A program made the translations under genes and the position numbers. From contig JAZDIB010000014.1 in assembly GCA_043805355.1 (NCBI GenBank), positions 1 to 5,438 of the forward strand: DNA of 5,438 nt. The letters are read 5' to 3'. The notes beneath the pieces are model-generated. The model saw only the letters and a list, made by a program, of their open reading frames with translations, ran no database searches and was not told where the DNA came from. Origin of the DNA: JAHJRN01 sp043805355 (GTDB lineage Bacteria > Patescibacteriota > Patescibacteriia > 2-12-FULL-60-25). Shown here piece after piece: positions 1 to 5,438 of this stretch. Positions within the stretch are counted from its first letter, which is position 1, and every line of letters begins with the position of its first letter.

Positions 1-2
1 TG

Positions 3-3000
3 AATACCGTGCAGGTCACGGACACGTCCGAGGAGCATCCGCTGCTCTTCGTGAAGGAGAACGAGGAGCACCCGTTCACGGCCACGGCCTTGTCGATCCA
101 AAGCGGCGTCGCGGTGCCCATCGTCCCGGTCTCGGAATACAGCTGGGCCTGGTCGCCGTGGACGACGAGCGACGGCACGGTCGTCGAGGTCACGAGCCCG
201 GCGATCGACAGCCAGACCGCGACGATCCGAGCCAAGAACAAGAACGGCAGCGCCTTCGCGGTCGCGACGCTCCGCATCGTCGAGGACACGGTCTTCACGC
301 CGCCGACGAAGGACCGCGTGGTCCAGGGCACGGCGCCCGTGACGGTCATGCTTTGCGAGAATCCGTGGCCGAGTCTCCATGACGCGCCGATTGCACCGTT
401 CCGCGACAAGCAATCGACGGGCGTCGATTCGAGCCTCGCGGGAACCATCTTCGAGGACGGTCCGTTTTTCAACTTCTCCACCATCTATTGCCGCGACGGC
501 GGCGAGTTCGGGGACAAGGGTGACCTTCCGAAGCTAAAGATCAACTACGTGCCGCCGACCACGACCGACAAGGTCGAAGGCATCCTGCGACAGTATCTCT
601 TCACCTATCCCGACGAGGTGCCGGAGCTCAAGAAGGACGGCATCGGCATCCGCATCGCCGCGAATCCACTCCATCTTTCACCCGAGGACTGGTACCGCAT
701 GCTCGGGTTCGGCGGGAGCCCGAAGTCCATCAAGGTGGACGGCTACCGTGCCCTGCAGGATGGGACGACGACCTACGTCGCCGCCGCGAACACCGACGGG
801 CCGGGCAAGCGCATCTACTCCAACGTCTACATCATCTCGCATAACCCGGATGCCACGCCTGTCACCGTCGGCATTTACGACCAGATGGTCAAGAGCCTGA
901 CGTTCAACATCAACATCGAGCAGGGCGTCGCGAACGTGTGCCTCCAGGGCAGCGCGCCGACCGACTACGGAGCGGATCTGTATGTCCCCGAAGGGACGAA
1001 CCGGCCCGTCGCCTGCTCCGCGGACGTGGACTGCCTCAAGATCTACGAGAAGCTGCACTGCGGGAGCTTCAAGCTGAAATTGGCACGCGATACGGAGCGC
1101 GTCGCGGACTTCGCAGCCATGTCGCGGACCATCGAGAAGGCCAAGGAGAGCGCGGGAACGTATCCCAAGCTCGCGGCCGGCACGTTCCTGCAAGGTTTCT
1201 CCACGTCACTTTGGCCCTCGTGGTATGCGGAGATGAGTTCCGTGTTGGGCGGGACGCCGCCCGCGGATCCGGTGAACCAATTCCTATCATGCGGGCGGTG
1301 TTCCCAATCGCGGACCGTCTGCGGCACGAAGGACGACTGTCCGACGGGCCAGACGTGCGGCGGCGTGTCGTATCAGAACGGCGAATTCATTTCGTCCACG
1401 ACGACCGAAGCCGCGACCTGCTGGAACACGGAGGAGCGGAAATACTACTGTCCGAGCATCGAGGGGTCGCCGTCTCGCGTCTATCAGTACCGGTCCGTCA
1501 ACGCCGGCGTGCGATATGAACTCTCGGCGGAGTTCGAGGTGCCGGAGCCGACGACGCCCAGCGAGGAATGGTGGTCGCCCGCGCTCATGTCCGAAGTGAA
1601 GCGCTGCACCAACGCGGAACGCAACGGGACGCTGTGCGACGTGGACGCGGACTGCCGCGACTGCGTGAACCCGAAGGACAACGTCTCCTGCACGAAGGAA
1701 ATCGAGAACGGATCGTGCCGCACGGTCGGCGGACGCGTCCTCTACAGGGACATCTGCACGAACATGGCGTACGGCCAGAGCGGCACCTGCGGCGATGGCG
1801 TCATCGGCTCGGCCTGCGCGGGCGGGGTGAACAACGGAAAACCCTGTGTGGACGACGTCGGATGCTCGGGTGGTTCCTGCACGGCGAGCGAGGCCTGCGA
1901 GATCGGACAGACGCGTATCGCGGATTGTCGGACAGCTGGCGACGAAGCCGGTCTCAAGCTCCAGACCTGCAACGAGTGTGTGGATTTCGTGGACGACGTG
2001 AATCTCTCCAAGTGCGACGCGTCGCTCGCGTGCGGCAACGGTCGCATCGACCGCAAGTGCAACGGAGGTGCGCGGCCAGGGATGGGCTGCCTCGCGGATG
2101 CGGACTGCGCCGGGAACGCGACGACGCCAGCGGGGACCTGCGGCACTACGAACGAGGTCTGCGACGACGGCTCGCTGAACGGGACGTATGGAAAATGCAA
2201 CGTGGATTGCACCGGATACGCCGCGTATTGCGGTGACGGGATGATCTCCCCCGGGGAGATCTGCGACAACGAAGGGCAGAACGGCGCGTACTGCGACGGG
2301 GCATGCAACGTCAACTTGAGCTGCAGCCTGAACTGCAAGGAACACGCTCCGCATTGCGGCGACGGCCTCGTGTCGGCACCCGAATCCTGCGACGGACAGA
2401 CGGAGACGACGGTCCAGGCCATCTGCCTTTCCGGCACGGCGAAGGACCAGCCCTGCGCCACGGATGCGGATTGCGGCGAGGGCGGGACGTGCGCGTCCGG
2501 CGCGGATGACTACAAGTCATGTCAGGGCGTGACGCGCAACCGCTGTGCCACGTCGCTCAAACAATGCGTCAGCCCAAGCGTGAATTCCTGCGTCGGTTAT
2601 GTTCCGGGTGATCACCGTGTCTGTCAGACGGACGCGGATTGCGCGAACGAAGATGGCGGCGAGACCGCCTGCCGCGCGTTGAGCGAGTTCTGCGTGGACT
2701 GTTCGGGCGATGCACAATGTTCGTATATCGGCATCCCCGGCACCTGCAACGTGATGCCGACGGCGCACGTGCGGTCCTGCAACACGCCGAGCACGCCGAA
2801 CCAGTGTTCCTACGCCGCGTGGTCCGGGTGCGAGGTCCAGAGCTTCTGCGGCGACGGTATCATCGACACGACCGGCGAGGAGTGCGACGACGGGTCCGGC
2901 AATGGCGACACCAAGGCCTGCACCGCGAGCTGCAAGAAGAACACCTGCGGCGACGGCAAACCGTACGTCGGCGTGGAGGAATGCGACGCGGGCAGCCAGA

Positions 3001-5357
3001 ACGGAAGCGTCACCTGCAACGCGGACTACGGCTCGACCTGCGCCTCCTGCAGTACGCAGTGCCGGTTCCTCACGACGGCCGGCGGCTACTGCGGCGACGC
3101 GACGAAGAACGGGCCGGAGCAGTGCGACGGCAACGTGCCGGTCACGAACATCAGCAACCAGTACGCGTGCCCCGGCTCCGGTCGACCAAGCCAGGTCTGC
3201 CCGTACGTGAACGCGGACTGCATCCAGTCGCCGTGCCAGAAGACGAATGAGGCCGGCGTGAAGTGCACCCAGCTCGGCTACGATTTCCCGCTGAACGGCG
3301 TGAAGCCGAAGCTCTTCGTCTTGGACGCGACGGATACGTTCCTGAATGGGACGAGGTCCTCCGCGTGTTCGGAACTCGACGGCATCAAACGGTACGAATA
3401 TCTCATGTTCACGGAGTGCCTCGGGATGACGTGTCATGATCCCCTACAAATAAATTATAAAGAGTCGGTCCTCGGATCGGAAAAATTCTTTACGCGTCTT
3501 GCGGGAATAAACGATAACGCCGAAGAAGGGAATCCCGAGCAGACCCTTAACTGGATCGTCTCGTTCCAGAATCCCATGCCGAGCGAGAACGCGTTCTGGC
3601 AGTGCGTGAAGGAGAAGGGGCCGGCGCTCGGCGTCGGCATCAAGGTGGACGCGGCCGCGGAGCTCGTGCAGTGCAACGCGTCGTGCGCGTTCAGCGGGTG
3701 CGGCAAGTGCAGCGACGAGGTCGGGACCGGCGTCATCAAGGGGCAGCTCTGGGATGGCGTCTACGGCCAGGTCATCCCGTTCGCGCGCGTCTCCGTCTAC
3801 TACAAGGGCACCCTCGTCCAGCAGGTCGCGAGCGATGCGGACGGCAAATTTACGATTTCCGGGCTGAACAACCGCAAGGAGTGCGGTCAGTACAAGATCG
3901 TCGCGGACAAGTACGACGACAATCCGTGCACCGGTACGCAAGGACAAGGAACGAGCTGCGGTCGTCCGTCTGCGCCGCCGTGGATGTATGCCTACAATGT
4001 CGACGAAGGCGAACGAGGAGGCTACTGGCCGTATACGTCGCCGATGTTCGAGGTGTCGAAGTTCAAGGAGATGGTCGCGTTCGCCACTCCGGACGGCGTT
4101 GATGCGCAGATCATGATGTATCCGCGTCCGGCGCCGGGCGAGGCCTACTTCGCGGTGACGACCGGGGATCAGTTCGTTGGTGGCGCGAAAGGCGGACGCA
4201 ACAACCACCTCATCCTGCCGAAGCAGTTCGCCTTCACGCCTAAGAACAGCAACGATCCGGCGAATTTTACGCCCATGAACTGTGACTGGGATAAACGCCC
4301 AACGGCCGACCATCGATGTGCCCGCGACGTGACACATACGAGCGAGCTTCGGGGTTCGTCTGACCTCAACGTTCTGCCGTATGCCAACCTCACATGTCCG
4401 CATCGGCCGGGAGATATGGTGTCCGCGCAGGTGGGTATTGCCGATGCGGAAAGCGGCTGTCCGGTCGAAGGGTGCGCCGCTTGCCTCGCGAGTCAAGCGG
4501 ATTCGGACACTCCGAAAAAGTGCGGCTCGTTAAGCGATTGGGACGAAGACGAAAATACCCCGAAAACGTACAAGTGCGATGCCATGTTGGAGTTCGATGG
4601 GGCATGCACGGCAGGAGACCTGAACGCTCCCTGCTCGTCGGATGCGGACTGCTCGACGGACGATGTCGAAGGGGTCTGTGACCTTACGGATCCCTGTCCG
4701 AACCAGTATTGGGAGACGTGCAACTTCGTCAACAAAGGACCGCTCGTCACATACTTCAGATATTCCGCATTCACGGGAGCTGTCGAGCCCATCCGCATGA
4801 TGTTCGACAGCAAGGGCGGAGCCGGGGATGACAAATATATTTGGACGAACCTGAATGGATCCGTGAATTTCGTGAAGGACACCATGCAGAGCAAGGATTA
4901 CGCCGCGGTCGTCTCCACGGACCAGCGCATCGTCTATTTGGAGGCGGATGATTTGATTCTGAATTGCGAGGCCGGCAACTGTAAATTCTGGCATCTTGCA
5001 GACCTCGATGCGACGACCGGAAACATCTTCGTGAAGAACGAACTCATTCAGGAGCGCAAAGGACCGAGTGAAGGCGTAGCTGTCTATCATACGGTATTCA
5101 ACGGCGGATCGTATAACGAGAACAGCACCAACCCGACGAAGTATTGCGCCGAAGACGTAGGGCCGGATCCTCAGGGGTCGGGAGTCACGCTCTACAAGCT
5201 TTACAAGCCCTGTACCCAGCTGACCAAGTGTCCTACAAAGGACGAGGATGGATATTATTCGAATTGCAAAGATTGCCGTCAGACGGGAGGGGACCTTATC
5301 CCGAACGTGGATTGCAGAATAGTCAATAACGTCTCCTTCCAGCGCGCCAATTATTGA
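3..5357 (+). CDS. Giant cysteine-rich multidomain surface protein (Ig-like, pseudopilin-like, CGDG cysteine repeats, carboxypeptidase-regulatory-like); 5' partial
   Basis: One uninterrupted frame fills the window and stops at TGA 5355-5357. The frame is open through base 1. A GTG at 9 is the first possible start inside the window, but it is probably internal: no signal peptide follows it, and the first residues look like the last strand of a preceding Ig-like repeat. Domain order, counting residues from the GTG: Ig-like 9-94; conserved unknown module 116-305; pseudopilin-like 336-512; cysteine-rich repeats 533-1086; linker 1087-1240; carboxypeptidase-regulatory-like 1241-1303; unknown 1320-1530; single cysteine repeat 1533-1557; unknown C-terminal domain 1574-1782. 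About 114 cysteines were counted by hand, many in CGDG, CDDG and CxxDADC motifs, which implies disulfide bonding outside the cytoplasm. No catalytic motif, LPXTG or C-terminal membrane helix is visible. The likely role is structural or adhesive at the cell surface (inference). Confidence is high that it is a real gene and low for any specific function. Confidence 0.95.
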   Translation, partial: NTVQVTDTSEEHPLLFVKENEEHPFTATALSIQSGVAVPIVPVSEYSWAWSPWTTSDGTVVEVTSPAIDSQTATIRAKNKNGSAFAVATLRIVEDTVFTPPTKDRVVQGTAPVTVMLCENPWPSLHDAPIAPFRDKQSTGVDSSLAGTIFEDGPFFNFSTIYCRDGGEFGDKGDLPKLKINYVPPTTTDKVEGILRQYLFTYPDEVPELKKDGIGIRIAANPLHLSPEDWYRMLGFGGSPKSIKVDGYRALQDGTTTYVAAANTDGPGKRIYSNVYIISHNPDATPVTVGIYDQMVKSLTFNINIEQGVANVCLQGSAPTDYGADLYVPEGTNRPVACSADVDCLKIYEKLHCGSFKLKLARDTERVADFAAMSRTIEKAKESAGTYPKLAAGTFLQGFSTSLWPSWYAEMSSVLGGTPPADPVNQFLSCGRCSQSRTVCGTKDDCPTGQTCGGVSYQNGEFISSTTTEAATCWNTEERKYYCPSIEGSPSRVYQYRSVNAGVRYELSAEFEVPEPTTPSEEWWSPALMSEVKRCTNAERNGTLCDVDADCRDCVNPKDNVSCTKEIENGSCRTVGGRVLYRDICTNMAYGQSGTCGDGVIGSACAGGVNNGKPCVDDVGCSGGSCTASEACEIGQTRIADCRTAGDEAGLKLQTCNECVDFVDDVNLSKCDASLACGNGRIDRKCNGGARPGMGCLADADCAGNATTPAGTCGTTNEVCDDGSLNGTYGKCNVDCTGYAAYCGDGMISPGEICDNEGQNGAYCDGACNVNLSCSLNCKEHAPHCGDGLVSAPESCDGQTETTVQAICLSGTAKDQPCATDADCGEGGTCASGADDYKSCQGVTRNRCATSLKQCVSPSVNSCVGYVPGDHRVCQTDADCANEDGGETACRALSEFCVDCSGDAQCSYIGIPGTCNVMPTAHVRSCNTPSTPNQCSYAAWSGCEVQSFCGDGIIDTTGEECDDGSGNGDTKACTASCKKNTCGDGKPYVGVEECDAGSQNGSVTCNADYGSTCASCSTQCRFLTTAGGYCGDATKNGPEQCDGNVPVTNISNQYACPGSGRPSQVCPYVNADCIQSPCQKTNEAGVKCTQLGYDFPLNGVKPKLFVLDATDTFLNGTRSSACSELDGIKRYEYLMFTECLGMTCHDPLQINYKESVLGSEKFFTRLAGINDNAEEGNPEQTLNWIVSFQNPMPSENAFWQCVKEKGPALGVGIKVDAAAELVQCNASCAFSGCGKCSDEVGTGVIKGQLWDGVYGQVIPFARVSVYYKGTLVQQVASDADGKFTISGLNNRKECGQYKIVADKYDDNPCTGTQGQGTSCGRPSAPPWMYAYNVDEGERGGYWPYTSPMFEVSKFKEMVAFATPDGVDAQIMMYPRPAPGEAYFAVTTGDQFVGGAKGGRNNHLILPKQFAFTPKNSNDPANFTPMNCDWDKRPTADHRCARDVTHTSELRGSSDLNVLPYANLTCPHRPGDMVSAQVGIADAESGCPVEGCAACLASQADSDTPKKCGSLSDWDEDENTPKTYKCDAMLEFDGACTAGDLNAPCSSDADCSTDDVEGVCDLTDPCPNQYWETCNFVNKGPLVTYFRYSAFTGAVEPIRMMFDSKGGAGDDKYIWTNLNGSVNFVKDTMQSKDYAAVVSTDQRIVYLEADDLILNCEAGNCKFWHLADLDATTGNIFVKNELIQERKGPSEGVAVYHTVFNGGSYNENSTNPTKYCAEDVGPDPQGSGVTLYKLYKPCTQLTKCPTKDEDGYYSNCKDCRQTGGDLIPNVDCRIVNNVSFQRANY
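9..290 (+). other. Bacterial Ig-like domain, with the tail of a preceding repeat
   Basis: Residues 44-48 read YSWAW, the core tryptophan strand of many bacterial Ig-like (Big-type) domains. Residues 70-90 (TATIRAKNKNGS, then a hydrophobic alternating strand) resemble the final two strands. The domain ends in VEDT at 91-94. The first residues in the window end VTDT (3-6), the same closing pattern, so a previous Ig-like repeat probably ended just at the left edge. Such domains usually serve as spacers in surface proteins. The assignment rests on pattern reading only. Confidence 0.6.
354..923 (+). other. Conserved module of unknown function (CENPWP / YCRDGG / ANPLHLSPEDWY type)
   Basis: Residues 116-305 follow the Ig-like domain. 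Landmarks are CENPWP (116-121), FSTIYCRDGG (156-165), RIAANPLHLSPEDWY (215-229), a VDGYRALQDGTTTYVAA stretch (243-259) and IYSNVYIISHN (269-279). Two cysteines, 116 and 161, could pair. I recall similar segments in large CPR surface proteins, always between Ig-like domains and a pilin-like region, but cannot attach a named family. The alternation of short beta-like stretches suggests a globular beta-rich fold. Function is unknown. Confidence 0.5.
1014..1544 (+). other. Pseudopilin-like globular domain with a cysteine-rich insertion
   Basis: Residues 336-512. The helix KLARDTERVADFAAMSRTIE (356-375), followed by GTYPKLAAGTF (383-393), WPSW (402-405) and PPADPVN (417-423), matches the soluble part of type II secretion/type IV pilin-like proteins: the 'RD..R..D...I...Y......YP' helix and the 'P.DP.N' loop. 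The pattern ends with CWNTEERKYYCP (471-482), VYQYRSVNAGVRYEL (491-505) and AEFE, like the closing beta-strands of GspG-like pilins. The hydrophobic prepilin N-terminus is absent, so this is an embedded domain and not a pilin subunit. Residues 428-450 insert a cysteine motif (CGTKDDC, 438-444) into a loop. Homology is inferred from pattern only. Confidence 0.5.
1605..3266 (+). repeat. Cysteine-rich repeat stalk (Myxococcus-type CGDG...CDDG units with nested CxxDADC units)
   Basis: Residues 533-1086 contain 68 cysteines by hand count, about one residue in eight. CGDG-like unit starts lie at C594, C675 (CGNG), C741, C783, C947, C980 and C1028 (CGDA). Most are followed by a CD[DNAG] motif, at C718, C752, C794, C959, C992 and C1039. 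A second unit, roughly CxxG...xxC-xx-D-A-D-C...G-x-C, occurs at C533, C603, C684 and C806, with a related copy at C872. The repeats are divergent and not identical at DNA level. The family is known as DUF4215/Myxococcus cysteine-rich repeats in secreted proteins, where a disulfide-bonded extended structure is expected. Confidence 0.8.
2243..2261. repeat. Perfect 19-base inverted repeat inside the coding region
   Basis: The sequence gatctcccc-c-ggggagatc has perfect 9-base arms around one central base. It encodes part of MISPGEIC in a CGDG unit. It could form a GC-rich mRNA hairpin, opening to a loop of a few bases, but it is within a gene and has no T-run after it, so it is not a terminator. 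It most likely arises by chance from codon choice. Confidence 0.4.
3729..3917 (+). other. Carboxypeptidase-regulatory-like beta-sandwich domain
   Basis: Residues 1241-1303 read GVIKGQLWDG, then PFARVSVYYKG, ASDADGKFTISGL (1274-1286) and YKIVADKYDD. This is the standard order of the carboxypeptidase-regulatory-like fold: G-x-[VI]-x-G strand, A-x-V-x-V strand, the (S/T)D-x-DG-x-F-x-[IF]-x-GL hairpin and the closing Y-x-[IV] strand. It is a transthyretin-like structural module common in surface and secreted proteins and has no peptidase activity of its own. It follows a cluster of cysteines at 1222-1234 (C-x3-C-x4-C-x2-C). Confidence 0.75.
3966..4598 (+). other. Unassigned domain downstream of the carboxypeptidase-regulatory-like fold
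   Basis: Residues about 1320-1530 have landmarks GERGGYWPYTSP (1334-1345), PGEAYFAVTTGD (1376-1387), NNHLILPKQF (1398-1407) and a cysteine group at 1484-1492 (C-x4-C-x2-C). Aromatic and beta-prone stretches suggest a beta-sandwich. I cannot name a family. The boundaries are approximate. Confidence 0.35.
4605..4679 (+). repeat. Isolated CxxDADC cysteine repeat near the C-terminus
   Basis: Residues 1533-1557 carry C1533, C1542, C1548 and C1557 in the spacing C-x8-C-x5-C-x8-C. The core PCSSDADC is nearly the same as QPCATDADC (815-822) and GCLADADC (693-700). The DNA word gatgcggactgc at 4641-4652 also occurs at 2097-2108. It is the same unit as in the stalk, but sits about 450 residues away from it, between two unassigned domains. 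Confidence 0.65.
4728..5357 (+). other. Unassigned C-terminal domain, no sorting signal
   Basis: Residues about 1574-1782. Landmarks are GPLVTYFRYSAFTGAVEPIR (1577-1596), a beta-rich middle (YAAVVSTDQRIVYLEADDLI, 1631-1650) and a final cysteine group at 1735-1769 (C-x5-C-x11-C-x2-C-x12-C). The chain ends in FQRANY, with no LPXTG, PEP-CTERM-like motif or terminal hydrophobic helix, so any membrane attachment must lie upstream of the window or in a partner protein. The fold is not recognised. Confidence 0.35.
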
Positions 5358-5358
5358 T

Positions 5359-5438
5359 ATGCAACGGAGCACTCTCGTCTACAGCATCGTCCTCGGGCTT
5401 CTTGTCGTGGCGCTTGTCACGGTCGGCGTCCTCATCTT
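5359..5438 (+). CDS. N-terminus of a membrane-anchored or secreted protein of unknown function (3' partial)
   Basis: An ATG at 5359 lies one base after the TGA of the giant gene, and the frame stays open to the window edge: 26 full codons plus two bases. The translation begins MQRST, with Arg at position 3, followed by about 21 uncharged hydrophobic residues (6-26) rich in Leu, Val and Ile. This is typical of an N-terminal signal anchor or uncleaved signal peptide. No lipobox cysteine or type IV prepilin cleavage site (G followed by F and E) is seen before the edge. There is no purine-rich Shine-Dalgarno in the roughly 15 bases upstream, so translation may be coupled to termination of the upstream gene. 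The tight spacing suggests one operon. Too little is present to assign a family. Confidence 0.7.
   Translation, partial: MQRSTLVYSIVLGLLVVALVTVGVLI

Noticed and set aside
1..3. TGA at the first bases as a stop of an upstream gene
   Set aside because: It is in a different frame from the giant gene, and with no upstream sequence it cannot be tied to any coding region.
1014..1544. True type IV pilin or pseudopilin gene
   Set aside because: The segment lacks the prepilin cleavage site and hydrophobic N-terminal helix and is continuous with the larger protein.
1287..2354. Long open frame on the - strand (355 codons)
   Set aside because: It is antisense to the real gene. The translation is rich in Arg, Ala and Val without motifs, as expected for the opposite strand of GC-rich coding DNA.
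1605..3266. CRISPR array or DNA-level tandem repeat
   Set aside because: The repetition is at protein level, with variable spacing and diverged codons; there are no identical repeats with regular spacers.
2517..3437. Open frame on the - strand (306 codons)
   Set aside because: It is a shadow of the cysteine-rich repeat region; its low-complexity Arg/Ala/Val content reflects the complement of repeated GC-rich codons.
3432..3475. Internal promoter or gene boundary at the AT-rich stretch
   Set aside because: The reading frame continues through it without interruption, and I see no well-spaced -35/-10 pair followed by a new start in another frame with a sensible product.
3444..4496. Long open frame on the - strand (350 codons)
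   Set aside because: It lies opposite the domain-bearing + frame, including the recognisable carboxypeptidase-regulatory-like domain, and its own translation shows no domain or motif.
5355..5357. TGA recoded as glycine, as in Gracilibacteria/Absconditabacteria
   Set aside because: No in-frame TGA occurs within the giant frame, and a credible new start with a membrane segment follows immediately, so TGA is acting as stop.
4530..5372. Open frame on the - strand (280 codons) spanning the gene end
   Set aside because: It has a more natural-looking composition than the other antisense frames because GC is lower here, but it overlaps the whole C-terminal coding region and the start of the downstream gene and has no recognisable motif.

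Overview
The window is almost entirely one very large open reading frame on the + strand (about 1,784 codons in the window, ending at 5357). It encodes a cysteine-rich, multidomain, presumably exported protein. After one intervening base comes the first 26 codons of a second gene, which starts with a hydrophobic membrane segment and runs off the right edge. The big frame is also open through the left edge, so both genes are partial. No RNA gene, CRISPR array, insertion sequence or convincing promoter or terminator was seen.

Organism: GC is about 60% overall (hand-counted 60-base lines range from about 43 to 73%). The code is standard, with TGA used as stop. The protein combines an Ig-like domain, a 'CENPWP ... 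CRDGG ... ANPLHLSPEDWY' module, a pilin-like 'ARDTERVAD ... YPKLAAGTF ... WPSW ... DPVN' module, Myxococcus-type CGDG/CDDG cysteine repeats and a carboxypeptidase-regulatory-like fold. From memory, this combination resembles giant surface proteins of Candidate Phyla Radiation bacteria (Patescibacteria, especially Uhrbacteria/Magasanikbacteria-like lineages). That placement is inference. Myxococcota share the cysteine repeats but are the weaker alternative.

Layout, with residues counted from the GTG at base 9: residues 1-94, tail of one Ig-like repeat and a complete second one; 116-305, conserved module of unknown function; 336-512, pseudopilin-like globular domain with a cysteine-rich insertion; 533-1086, long cysteine-rich stalk with 68 cysteines by hand count; 1087-1240, linker or unknown domain whose middle is encoded by an unusually AT-rich stretch; 1241-1303, carboxypeptidase-regulatory-like beta-sandwich; about 1320-1530, unknown domain; 1533-1557, one more cysteine repeat; about 1574-1782, unknown C-terminal domain with no sorting signal or membrane anchor.

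How it fits together: the modular beta-sandwich plus disulfide-rich architecture suggests an extracellular stalk or adhesin-like structure at the cell surface. The next gene, nearly abutting and starting with a membrane-inserting segment, is probably co-transcribed and may encode a membrane partner, but too little of it is present to say what it is.
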